In this document: one piece after another, positions 23,039 to 34,333 of the stretch
Numbering within the stretch: position 1 is the first letter of the stretch
Layout: every line of letters starts with the position of its first letter
Source of the DNA: Puccinellia tenuiflora
Lineage: Eukaryota > Streptophyta > Magnoliopsida > Poales > Poaceae
DNA length: 64,000 bases
Reading direction: 5' to 3'
Assembly (NCBI GenBank): GCA_012064385.1
Contig: QRDG01001733.1
Location: 62,001 to 126,000, forward strand
Position numbers and translations under genes: made by a program
The notes under the pieces: generated by a model
What the model saw: the letters and a program-made list of their open reading frames with translations, nothing else
Database searches by the model: none
What the model was told of the DNA's origin: nothing

Positions 23039-23159
23039 GGCAGAGCCCAGAGAAGTCCACTGTTGCACGCCAAGTACGACAATTTCTTAATCGACCTTTG
23101 CTTTGTCAAGAGGTGCCGGGTAGTTGTACCGCACGTCGCCATGACGACATGCACGGGTA

Positions 23160-24640
23160 GTTGTCAGAGAGTAGATCGATAGAGCTGAGGGCGGCCGTGC
23201 GGGCGACGTTGCTGTAAGCGTGTGGCGCCACTCGGCCGTGCTGACTGACTGATGATACAGCTTTTTAGTTCGAGTTCCAGGTGAGTCTGCTAGCCGCTTT
23301 TCAATCGGATAGAAACCGCGGCAAGCAACTGGAGCTTTGTTAAACTAGCTACCGGGGAAGAGTGACAGCTCTGAACTCCTGTGCCCACTGGTCACTGATC
23401 ATGAGCTCACACCCGCTAGTAGAGCTTTCGGTGAGAGAGACGTACGTGTGCTTTCGATCCCGATCCTTTTCATGGCCGTTTTCTTTTTATCCTTTTTCAT
23501 AGTCGTCGTTGGGTACTTGGGTGTGAGAGAGTAGGGGAGTTGTGCCCCTTCGAGAAGATAACGAGTATATCTCCTTTGATCCATTGGTATACACTAAGTT
23601 GTCTCTTAAGATCGATTAATATACTACTCCTAGATCCGTTGGCCGCTGCCAGTATTTTTTCTTCTTTTCAAATTAAGCACACAGTTTTTCTTTTCTATAA
23701 CGTGGTCTGCACCAACCATGTCAAATTGGCTTTTGGTCCAGAACGAACTCATCTTGTATACCAGGACAAAGAGGCATAGTGGGACTGGGAAATCTTTTTT
23801 CCATCAAAGGAAAACAGGATTGTTTATGACATCGGAAGTGGCCTAGCAGAAACAAGAAAGCCGTACTATTTAATATGCATCCACGCACTTGTACGTCAAC
23901 GAATCAATTCACTTGTTGCAATAATTGAGAAAAGAAATCCAGAAGCTAAAATTAGCTACTAGTTGCATTTCTAGCGCTCTGCATTATTTCACTTGTTAAA
24001 GCAAGCGAGAGGGGAACCGCTGACATCGCCTGCTAGGAGCAGCTTACACATTCTAGCTCCACAGTAACAAGTCAAAGCATATAAAGAATGCATGTACTTA
24101 ATTAGGCATGCCACGTATATGTCCGCGTGCTTTGTGAATGATATACTACTATAAGAGTCGGAAGTTAAGATCATGTGCATAATTTTATGCCAAGTGTGTA
24201 CCATAGTCGGAAGGGGACATCCTGTTGTGGGTGACTGTTGAATCGACAGTAGGTATCAGCTTGCAAAGTTGCAGCACCGTAGTAGAATCATCTGCCTCTA
24301 ACGGCTTCACTATTTCTCATGACTGGTAGTTGTCTCTACGTAGTAGTCGGCCTTTTAAAGCTTCGCTGGAAGCGACTAGTCGCTTCCCGCCTGAACGGGT
24401 TGTTAATGAAGGTGTGGATTAGTGGATGCATTCTTTTTAACTTTTTCGCCCAACATGCACCAAAACGGATTATTATTTATTCAGTGGTAACAATATTCCA
24501 TTAATAATAAGATGCCATTAGTCTGCCTTCAAGATAAACAGATGTAAAAACTAAGTTTTCTTATCTTGATTTACCAACTCCAACATTAAGAACACATGAA
24601 AAACAAGAAAATATAACTTTCTTATGTACCTCGACGGTTA
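23160..24640. other. Promoter-side and intergenic DNA, no gene seen
   Basis: Only short ORFs. The proximal part (to about 23400) may hold regulatory sites for the zinc-finger gene. I see no recognisable transposon ends. Confidence 0.4.
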
Positions 24641-24928
24641 GAGCCAACCTGATGTTTTTGGCCTATAGACCGGAATTCATCAAGAATACGGTCATCGGGA
24701 ACCAACGTCCAAGAGAAGAAGTCATTAACGTTGTAGCTTGAAGCCCCGGTCCATGTCCGGCGCACCTAGGAACAACACCCACACCGCGCCAAACCGTCAT
24801 AAGCCTACATAGGATCCCCAGGCATCACACCAGCATCGGAGGGGGCGCCACCAAGACCGGTTTGAAGCCCGGACAAAATAACCCCAAAAAATTTCCACCA
24901 CGCTCCTCGCCGATGCAACTAAGGTTAG

Positions 24929-25480
24929 GCTCTGATACCATGTTAAACTTCATGCACTAGCCAACGCAACTAAAAGTCTAAACTGATGGAAATAGCTACT
25001 GCAATTCACACCTACTGTAACACCCCCTCTCATGTGTGACGAGGAGGGTCCAACACGTGCAACCGGAGAAGAGCTAGGGCACGCGAGTCTCATAGATATG
25101 GATCAAGAGGCTTATACGTGGACACAAAGGAGGCTATGAGAAATTTCAATAAACTACAAAAGCCAGGACTTGAACTGAAGACATTAGGCTCTAATACCAT
25201 GTCAAGTTTCATATACTAGTCAACAACCAAAAGTACGAACTGATGTAAAGGGCTAGTAAGTTCACATATACTTTAGTGCTCCCTCTCAAGTGTAACTCGG
25301 AGAGGTCAACACCTGCAACCGGAGTGTGCACGAGTCTCAAAGGCATGGCTCAAGAGGCCTATACATGGACACAAAGTGGGGTTACGAGCAATGTTTTAAT
25401 AAACTGCGAAAGGCAGAACTCGAACTCGAGACTCTGAGGTCTGTTACCATGTCAAGTTTAATGCACTAGGCAACACAATC
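24929..25480 (-). repeat. Tandem LTR/PBS units (TRIM-like)
   Basis: Three units start at 24941, 25200 and 25450 (periods 259 and 250 bp). Each is preceded by a complement of the initiator-tRNA-Met primer-binding site: TGGTATCAGAGC exactly in the first (24929-24940), TGGTATTAGAGCC in the second, TGGTAACAGACC in the third. On the minus strand the LTR ends ..TTAACA or ..TTGACA directly before the primer site. The unit length and lack of coding sequence fit miniature (TRIM/SMART-like) Copia-type retroelements in tandem. The third copy is truncated. Confidence 0.6.
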
Positions 25481-25489
25481 GAATTGTCC

Positions 25490-26255
25490 ACATATAACAG
25501 ATCCATGATGCAAGGAATATGACGACTAGACCACACAAGCTGTTGGATTTGAACGAAGCCCGAGCACACCGGTCACCGGGCCTCATGGGCCCCGCGCCAA
25601 CACCGGGATGAGCGCCACCGAAATGGAACCTGGTAGGAAAAACTTATTCAATATCATCGGCACCATTATTTTCTTGCGGATGACTGTAAAACCAAGACAG
25701 AAATAAGAATCGGTCACCTCATCAGACGGATAGATCGCACTCATGCTCCCGTGGTTTCCTCCGGGATTTTTCTCGCAAAAATCCGGTGTCTTTCTGTTGA
25801 TCTAGTTCTGACTATTACTTGTTGATTTTTAATTAACACTTGAGAAGTATATCATCATTTTCGCACTTGGCACTCAGCATATCCGGACGACTTATGGAGT
25901 GCGGTGGCACTATTATTGTAATGTGGCTTGCGGAATGCGAGAAGCGTGTACGCAGGCAGTGACGTCTTTTTCCAACAAATTCTTGGTGCCAACTGCCAAG
26001 ACCAAGTTGATGCTCAATTGATCAGCCGAGAGTTCGTCTTACTACTCCTGGCGAAAAGCTCCTAGTAGGCTTTCAATAAGCGTAGTTCTAACGATGTGTC
26101 AGCAGATACACTGAATCCAGCCTTCAGTCAGGGAGCGTCGCGGCAGTAATGCTGCCATACACGCTACTCTCTCTGCACAACTCGATCGAGACTTTCTCCG
26201 GTCGGTGGATTAATCTATTGAGAGCAGGTCGAATCATAAGATCACCTAGTGCACT
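25490..26255. other. Intergenic DNA, no gene seen
   Basis: No ORF of note. The stretch at 25540-25640 shares GC-rich phrases (caccgggcctc, cgccaccga) with 24740-24880 and may be a remnant of the same retroelement. Confidence 0.35.
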
Positions 26256-27145
26256 TATCAGCAGGATAAGATGGGGTTGCTCCTTAGTCCTTCCCTCCCT
26301 CTCAGTTGCCCGTTCTTGACAAATAAGAACAAGTTACCCTTTGCAGCAACCAAAAGAGCATGGACATTTTAGCACTTCATTAGTGTGCACGGATTGCGCC
26401 TGCTGGGCAGCGAAGGAGGCACCGAGAAAATGGCTATAAAACTTAGAGTTTGCGGCACTTTTCTCGGGTATTCAGATAAAAAATGAACTAATGCAACAGT
26501 TGGAAACGGTGCCAGAGTTAGAGGGAGTCTATACTCATCTGTGTGTATTACATGTCTCTTGAATAATGGTGGCTTGACAACTGTGAAGCAAAGCCATATT
26601 TGTCTTCTTCAGTAAAGGATCAATTCCGTGTTACTAGTTCTGTAGCTTCGCCCCCGATTATAAGTATTTAAACATACTCCTAGAGTATGCAGCGTTCGGA
26701 AGAAAATCAGGAGCCAGCTAACCTGCAGTTTACATTCAGATCAGAGAGTCAATCTGAAGCAGGCAATGGAATCAGCTTGAGAATATAATTGCACCCTCTG
26801 ACTTTTGACTTTTGAGTAGTATATTTTGCATGATGGAGAACGGGTAGGAGTATATGCCTATTGACATTCCAGAGCTAAAACTATGAGGGTAAAGCCTCGG
26901 TGAAGTCAACTAATATAGCTGTGTAAACAACTCCTACTAGCCAAGTCAACAATGCTCCTTGATTATAGTATGGTCACTCTGCTCAGCTGACTTGGGTGAC
27001 TGCAGGAAAACTATAATGCAACTGAATCAACTGCAGGGTGTAGCTTCTGTTGGACTTTAGCATGTTCAGAACCAATCAATCAACCGTCATGTGCCTGTGC
27101 GAAGTCTGACACTATTTTAAAAACATATTCCATAAAGTCAGAACT
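26256..27145. repeat. Segmental duplication, copy 1
   Basis: About 0.9 kb matches 27558-28965 in the same order and orientation with many substitutions and indels. It contains a TATA-like stretch (ttataagtatttaaac, near 26660), several W-box-like TTGAC/GTCAA sites and a 33-codon ORF from an ATG near 26687. It looks promoter- or leader-like rather than coding. Confidence 0.75.
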
Positions 27146-27319
27146 GCTAGAATGTCTTATATTTAGGGACGGAGGGAATTTTTTCTTTCTTAGTAACGTC
27201 ATGTCCAAACCTTGTCACCGGTTGTGCTAGCCCTTTATAGCTACTGGATACATAAGAGCGGACAAATAGAGTCCAGGCTACATGGACCATTTATTTTGAA
27301 AATTTGAAAATGTATAGGC

Positions 27320-27557
27320 TTTACTAACGGTGGCCGTCGGCACAGGCTTAATGCTGTGTCGGCCGGAAACGGTGGTCGTCATGTTTGCCGACGGTTAAAC
27401 CAGGATGGCCGTCGGCGTACGTGTTGTTTGACGACGGCTGGAATTGTGGCTAAGGTTATTCTTTGATCCTCGGTGTACCGGCTTATATGTCGATGGCCCC
27501 GACAAAAAGTCATCGGCATAGATTTTGCCGTCAGCATCTGGCATTTTCCCTGTAGTG
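27320..27557. mobile_element. CACTA transposon end fragment
   Basis: The right end reads ..gcattttccctgtagtg, the reverse complement of a CACTACAGGGAAAATGC terminus. The interior has repeated 'gccgtcgg / cgacggc' phrases typical of CACTA subterminal regions. No matching left end was found, so it is truncated. Copy 2 of the segmental duplication begins directly after it. Confidence 0.6.
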
Positions 27558-28965
27558 TCAGCGGGATAAGATAGGGATAAGATAGGGTTGCTCCTTCCCT
27601 CCCTCTCAGTTGCATGTTCTTGACAAATAGCAAAAACAAGTTACGAGCATTACCCTTTGCAGCAGACAAAACGGCACATGCTCGGAAGTGAAGGAGACAC
27701 CGAGAAAATGGCTATATAACTTTCATTGAAGTCCGAAACTTTTATACATATTTCTCACAAGTCTATATTCTGAAATATATAGTGCAAAAAAATAGGATAG
27801 CTAGTGCAAAGATCTGAATGAATCAATTGAAACATTTGCTGGATTACTGTTCGGCTGACATCTGCACATTGAAGACAACTTCACGATTTTCCCCTATGAC
27901 TTTGTGAGGGGGTGATGAGAAGGAAAGTCTGTAGGCTGTAGCTGCAGATAACTACTACTACCTCTGATCCGAAAAAAATGTCGTCACTTCTACCTCTGGT
28001 TTCTTCTCGTCACGTTGTTTTCTAGCCACATATATTACGGATCGGAGGGAGTATATCTGACTGCAGATAACTATATCTGACCATGTATATCTAGCGTCGC
28101 GTTTGTATATTGGAGATGTGTCTGTTTTCTTCTTTTCACTTGAGGAGTTTGTATTAGTCATCCAATTTTCTTGTCATTATACATTCATTATCTTGCTTGA
28201 TGGCATTTTCGAAAAATGATTGCCAGAAACTAGACTTTGCAGTTTTTTCCCAAGTATTTAGATTAAAAAAATAATTACTAATACAATAGATGGAATCAGT
28301 GCCAGTCTGGCAGAGTTAGAGGGAGCCTCGTTACGCAGCACGGAGCATTATACTTATCTGCTACTACATGTCTCTTGAATAATGGTGGCTTGACAACTGT
28401 GAACCAAAGCCATATTTGGCTTCTTCAATAACGGATGTTCGCGTTAATTACTAGTTTTGTAGCTCCGTCCCCGATTATACTAGTATTTAAACATGCTCCT
28501 AAAGTATGCAGCGTTCCGGAGATAATCAGGAGCCAGCTAACCTGCAATTTATATTCAGTTCAGAGGGTCAATCTGACGCAAGCAATGGAATCAGTTTGAG
28601 AATATTGCTGCACCGTCTGACTTTTGAGTTTTGAGTAGTATATTTTGCATGTTGCAGAGCAAGTAGGAGTATATGCCTATTGACATTCTAGAAACTACTC
28701 TGAGGGAAAAGCCTTGGTGAAGTCAACTAATATAGGCGCGTAAACAACTCCTGCTAGCCAAGTCAACAATGCCCCTTGAATATAGTATGGTCACTCTGCC
28801 CAACTGACTTGGGTAACTGCCAGAAAACTATAATGCAACTCAATCAACTGCAGGGTGTAGGTTCTGTTGGGCCTTAGCATATTCAGAATCAATCAATCAA
28901 CCGTCATGTGCCTATGTGAAGTCTACACTATTTTTGGAACATACTCCACAAGTCAATGGATTATT
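27558..28965. repeat. Segmental duplication, copy 2
   Basis: It matches 26256-27145 but carries an extra stretch at about 27700-28215 that includes a Stowaway MITE. The ORF that starts at the same ATG (near 28507) is also open here and reaches 42 codons. Confidence 0.75.
27958..28051. mobile_element. Stowaway-type MITE (94 bp)
   Basis: Terminal inverted repeats are ctacctctgatccg and cggatcggagggag, flanked by TA on both sides. Length, ends and target site fit Tc1/mariner-derived Stowaway elements. Confidence 0.75.
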
Positions 28966-29118
28966 AAATACAAACACAAGTAGAATCTTTTAGATTCAGT
29001 TGTCCTTGTTTGCCACATATTATTTTTATTTTCAGGTTTATACCCGGGCCATGTTTTACCAACAACGGTGGTAGCAGTAGAAAGGGAAAATTCCACTTTG
29101 CACCCATAAAAATCATGT

Positions 29119-30194
29119 TTTGACAGTGAAAAAAGTCCACTTTTCGTCCTCCAACTTTGGGAAAAGTTCAGTTTTCGTCCTAGATCTTTTTTGTGGTTCA
29201 AAATTGACCTTAAACTTCCTAAATCGGCCACTATCATGGTTTTCTGGATTTAATGCTGATGCTGATACCCGGTCATAAAAAACCACATCCAGCCGGACCG
29301 AACCGGGTCAGTGATGGATGGTCGAACCGAACGTGTTAGCGAAAAAATAGGAACCCACCCCTGTTCGCTCTCGTATTTCACGTGAAGTCTGATCTCGTCT
29401 CGTCTCTCTCCCATGGTCGCTTGCGCGCCAGCAGCGGCTACCGCCACCACACCGCCGTCGCCCCGCGTAGCGCCGAAACGCCGTCGTCGTCTTAGAGCTC
29501 TCATAATTCTGATAGTGCCCAGCAGTCCGTCGCAAGCGTCGGCGCATTCACGCTGTTGACAGTCGCTCCACACACAACGTACCTTGTCCGGTGCAGCGTC
29601 GAGCGGGACGGCGAGGACGCAACGCCGTCCAACAGGGAAGCTTCTCCCCATTGGCGCCCGTGGAGAGCGGCCATCACAACCCCGGCGGAGGACGGCTCGC
29701 TGAACCGTACGACGACGCGCGCCGCTGTCGTCGGCGAAGCTGACACTCTCGACCTCCCCGAAGGCGCCGAAGGCCGCGGCGACGTCGTCAAGGGTCAGCC
29801 CCAGGGCAGGCGGCGGGACGCTAGGAGCGGGAGGCGCGGTGATGTCCTCGGCGAGCGGCGGCGGGCGCGTGTACCCTGATATCGCGCCAGCTGCGGAGTG
29901 GTAGCCGGAGATCGAATAAGAGGCGGGGCAGAGAGGCGAGCGAGAGGTTGACGAAGGATAGAGGATTTTGACCACGGGTACTGTCGGTCGAGTTCGACCC
30001 GGTTCTTTACTGATTGGACCAATATGTAGTTTTTAGCAGCCCGGTATCAACAATTCAACATAAATCCAGAAAACCGTGATAGTGGCTGATTTAGGAAGTT
30101 CAAGGTCAATTTTGAACCAAAAAAAAGATCTAGGACGAAAACTGAACTTTTCTCAAAGTTGGAGGACGAAAAATGGACTTTCTTCTTTGACAGT
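29119..30194. mobile_element. Pack-MULE-like transposon with 9-bp target-site duplication
   Basis: The element is 29128-30185 (1058 bp). Terminal inverted repeats of about 145 bp (29128-29274 and 30040-30185) start gaaaaaagtcc / gaagaaagtcc and are close to 90% identical by eye. A perfect 9-bp duplication TTTGACAGT lies outside each end (29119-29127 and 30186-30194). Long TIRs with 9-bp target sites are the signature of Mutator-like elements. The interior has no transposase but carries a fragment of a host-type gene, which makes it Pack-MULE-like. Confidence 0.85.
29300..29930 (-). pseudogene. Captured RRM-gene fragment inside the Pack-MULE
   Basis: On the minus strand one frame reads VPPPALGLTLDDVAAAFGAF.GEVESVSFADDSG. 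The next frame continues RVVVRFSEPSSAGVVMAALHGRQW, so an RRM-like fold is split by a frameshift near 29715. The wording resembles RRMs of MEI2-like / terminal-ear1-type RNA-binding proteins, but this assignment is from memory of the family and is tentative. The downstream part is Arg-rich and may be out of frame. Very GC-rich against AT-rich surroundings, as expected for a captured grass exon. Confidence 0.5.
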
Positions 30195-30230
30195 AAGGGG
30201 ACATTTTTTGTCACTGATGTATCTAGTATA

Positions 30231-30324
30231 CACCCTCCGATTTATAAAAGGTGTCGCTCATTTTATACTAAGTTAGTATAAATTTTATAATAAATAAGCG
30301 ACACTTTTTATGGATCGGAGGGAG
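30231..30324. mobile_element. Stowaway-type MITE (94 bp)
   Basis: Ends read caccctccgatttataaaa and, in reverse complement, ctccctccgatccataaaa. Pairing extends over about 35 bp, and TA flanks both sides (30229-30230, 30325-30326). Confidence 0.85.
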
Positions 30325-30849
30325 TAATAAATTTGTGGGTCTGCCTGTGTCAAATTTCCTAATGTCTCAGTCGCTTAACTTTTTTAGGGGTGTGGATTGG
30401 TTGTGCACGTGAAAGCAGACATTAGCGCTAAATCATCCTTCCGTCCTTCGGCCGGAGGCGGCCCATGTACAGCCCACGTTCAAGGATCGATAAAAGATAG
30501 ACACATGGACCAGCTCCTAGCTCCTACTAGTTTTTTTCTTTAAAAGAAGGTCGTACGTGTGTCCAAAAGTTGTAATTTCTACACCCATGTCTAAATATAG
30601 TTTTATTTAAAATACTATATTGCATATTTATTTTCATTTAAAATACGACATTTCATACACTGAAACCCTTAAACTAAAATCACACTTGTACAAAGAAAAT
30701 CAACAATAATATGGTGAAAACTATAACCTCCAAATAAACAAACAAACAAAAACAGAAAAGAGTTTGTCCAATTATCAATCCACTAATAAAACCTTATGTC
30801 CCAGTTGTGTTGTCTTTGTCGATCGTCATGTTTGTCGAAAGTAAAATGC

Positions 30850-31620
30850 AACTTAGAGGAAAAAATGCAACCCATAAAACTAAAACAAACCGGTTACACA
30901 AATTTGGTAGAAATGTGCAACTGGTTGGTTAGTTGCCTAAAACTGACAGAAATAAGCAACTAAGCAAACCAGTTACACAAATCTGATGTAAATGTGCAAC
31001 TGATCGGTTAGTTGTTAAAACTGTTAGAAATGGGCGACTAAGCTAACCAGTTGCACACATATGATAGAAATGTGCAACTTGTTGTTAGTTGATCAAATCT
31101 GTTAGAATTAGCCAGCTAAGCTAACCAGTTACACAAATCTAATAGAAATGTGTAATCGGTTGGTTAATTGCTCAAAATTGACAGAAATGAGCACTTAAGC
31201 TAACCAGTTGCATAACTCTGATATAAATGTGCAACTAGTTGATTAGTTGCTCCAAACTATCAGAAATGGGCGACTAAGCTAACTAGTTGCACAAATCTGA
31301 TATAAATGTGCAACTGGTTGGTTAGTTGCTCAAATCTGACAGAAATGAGCAACTAACTAACAAGTTGTAGAAAACTGAGAAAAATGTACAACTGGTCGAT
31401 TAGTTGTAGAAATCAGATAGAAAATGTGCAACTGACTGGTTAGTTGCTTAAAACTGACAGATATGTGTAACTAAGCAAACCAGTTGAACAAATCAGATAG
31501 ATATGTACAACTGTTTGGTTAGTTGCTCAAAACTGACAGAAATGAGTAAGTAAGTAAACTAGTTGCACAAATCTTATATAAATATGCAACTGGTTGGTTA
31601 GTTGCTCAAAACTGGTTGAA
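30850..31620. repeat. Palindromic minisatellite, about nine 78-bp units
   Basis: The landmark atgtgcaactg recurs near 30913, 30992, 31070, 31149, 31227, 31306, 31384, 31424, 31503 and 31583. The period is 78-79 bp with one 40-bp half step. Each unit has two related ~39-bp halves, and each boundary is a hairpin: aaccagttgcac..gtgcaactggtt and ttagttgctca..tgagcaactaa. No ORF crosses it. Confidence 0.85.
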
Positions 31621-31639
31621 GATGCACATTCTAGATAGA

Positions 31640-32740
31640 AACCGCTAAACAGTCTCTTGTAAACACACATGTTTTTCTATCAAACACAAACCACCCTCGA
31701 AAAAAAATGAAATAAAAGAGATAAAAAGGAAAGATTAAAAGCTCAGCGACACACAAAACATATATGAAAAGCACACAAAAGGCTCACAATCTTTTCGATG
31801 GCCCACCATTCGTTGTCGCTCGAAAAGCCCAACTACATCTATCAATTACAAGAACTGAGTGTTTGGGAGCAGCAAATCGCATCGGACATGGATACCTTAG
31901 AAAAAAATTATGGCAACTGATATCTAGCAATTCTGAAAGAAAGAGCGGATAGCATGTAAATCCCACTATTGCAACTATACAAAGTGGGTAGTTACACTTC
32001 TAAAAAAATCTAAGAACATAATATTTAAGAAAACATTTTCAGAAAACATAATATTTTAAAAATCTAGTTGTGCTTTTCAGAAAATATTTTCCTGACACAT
32101 GTTTTAAACATTTAAGAAAAATAATTAGTCATATAGAAGTAGGCATGTTACACATTTTAGATGGGGCTGATAGCACAAAGTATTGTCGTGAAATTTTTAG
32201 ACAATTTGCGTGCAATTTAGAGTACAGGAAAATGAAACTAACATAAAAAAGGCCCAGCCCAAATACATAACACACAGTCTCAGCCAAACACATAAGACAG
32301 AAAAGAAAATGACCCAGAAAGTACTGCATACATGGTCTGCTCATGGTCACGCTGGTGAACCAATCCAACACACGAATCGCATCAGATCGAACGGTCAGAG
32401 ACATCGACTGAGACTTAAGGAATAATCAGGCACCTGATTGTTAGCAAAACCGTAAATTTATTGACATGATGTAAAAGCCTCTGCGTGGATCACTAGTTCG
32501 TCTTGCGTAAAAAAAAAACAAAAAACTGATCAAATTTTAAATTTAAACATAAATTAACTAGATTAAAAACTAATTCATGTTTTAATCCTTTTTTCACGGT
32601 GCCCGTGGCTCGGACGTTATGCTAGAGAATATGACACTCCGGTCAAAGTCGGCGTGCCAACGTGTTGACCACGTCACACCGACGCACTTACTGGCACGAC
32701 GCGCTAGCTTAGTAGAAATCGGACAAAAGCCGTAAAAATC
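31640..32740. other. Intergenic DNA, no gene seen
   Basis: AT-rich, short ORFs only, no recognisable element ends. Confidence 0.4.
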
Positions 32741-32754
32741 TAGGACATGACTAG

Positions 32755-33915
32755 GCGTCCCCCGGGGGATCGGATGTTTCCATCCCCCGGGTCCCCTGAG
32801 CGACACGTGTCTCTTTTATTTTTTTTAAATCCCGCTTTTGCTACTAGGTAGCAAATAACGGTCCCGCGGTAGCAAAAAAAATGCTATTGTAGCAAAAAAC
32901 AATTCGACACATAAAATAGAAAAACAGAACAGTTGGACAGAGAACTCGCCGGAGATGTTGCCGGACGCCAGAGACTCGCCGGAGACTTCGCCGGAGACAT
33001 TGTAGCAAAAACTTTATACTATTGTAGCAAAACCACATAACTATAATAGCAAAAAAAAAATTGTATTGCAGCATCGGAAAAACGCCGCCGCAGCCTCGTC
33101 GGGAACGTTGGTAGCATCACCGGCCGCCGTAGCCATAGGTAGCAGTGTCCGCCGCCGTTGGTAGCATCGCCCGCCATGCCATGGCAGCAGCGCCTCCCGA
33201 GCCATGAGAGCACCACACCACCACCACGGCAGCACGCCGCCGTGCCATGGGAGCACCGCGTCACCACCACGGCAGCAGCGCCGTCGTGCCATGGGAGCAT
33301 CACCGCCCACCGTTGCAGAGGAAGGGCGGGAGACGGCGTTGGAGGAGGAGGCGAGGGAGAGGAGGGAGGAGCAGATCAGGGCGAGGTCGTCGGCGACGCG
33401 GAGGAGGATGGCCGAGGGCGGCGGCGGCGGGCGCGGGCCTCGGCCATGGCGGCGGCGGCAGCGGGCGTGGGCCTCGGCATCGGTCACTTGCAGCAACCCC
33501 GTGCCGGACTTGAAGGGGCGGCGTCAGGGCGAGGACGACGTGAGGAGACGGCGCGCATCCCTTGGGAAGACGGAGGGAGGGCCGTGGAGCTCGCCGCGGA
33601 GGAGGGCAGCCGACCGTGGCGCCGGACGAGCAGGACGAGCTGGTCGTGAACGGAGCAGATACCTAGCCGCGCGGAGAGGCAAAGAGTAGGAGCGACGGTG
33701 CACTTGCTCATCGCCGGCGGCGCGAGGACCAGAGCATGGAGGGGGAAAGTGGCGACGGCAGCTGCTGCGGTGCTAGGGGCTGTGAACATTGTAAGAGGAA
33801 CGAGTGGCGGAGAAGACCCATCTGAAGAGATAAGCCAAAGAAAGTGGGTCCCAATGGGGACGCGTGTCACGCTGCCAGACCGGAGGACGCGAAGACGCGA
33901 TCCCCCGGGTGATAA
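32755..33915. mobile_element. Possible non-autonomous DNA transposon with degenerate TIRs
   Basis: About 55 bp at the left end (cgtcccccgggggatcg..gcgacacgtgtctc) aligns imperfectly with the reverse complement of 33850-33915 (cccgggggatcgcg..gtgacacgcgtccc). The interior starts with repeated 'gtagcaaaa' phrases, then GC-rich DNA open in several frames without a known domain. No target-site duplication was found, so the class is unsure; MULE-like is one option. Confidence 0.35.
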
Positions 33916-34333
33916 CAAGCGTTTCCCAAAAATCTACTCCCCTTGATCCGTTTTATCTGTCGCTGAAAAATAATCGAGGTGGTACAACTCAGTAGTATAA
34001 CTGATGAGATGGCAATTTTTTCGGATCAGAGCGACTAAAAAACGGAAGCAAAATCGGAACGAACGAAGGATAAGAAGCAGAGCCCCTAAAATCTCCATTC
34101 GCGTCAAGCCACGTGTCTAAACATGGCTTGCCCAGCGAGAAGCCCACACTCCTCGACACCCCATCGCGGAGTTCACTCCGAATTTCAAATTTCGCGAGAA
34201 GGTCCGGCCTCCCTCTTCCCCTCTCGCCCTTCTCCCAAATCGCCGAGCCAAATCCTGCAGAAACCACGCGATCCCCACCCCCCACCCCCAAATCGGAGCG
34301 CAGGGGTAGTCCGTTCTAGGTGGCGTCGGCGGC

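Noticed and set aside
22346..23068. 240-residue minus-strand ORF overlapping the zinc-finger gene
   Set aside because: Shifted frame of the same GC-rich exon; lacks the QALGGH fingers and starts upstream of the TATA box.
33041..33689. Long GC-rich ORFs on both strands at 33.0-33.7 kb
   Set aside because: Low-complexity Arg/Gly/Ala translations without a known domain, within a probable transposon.
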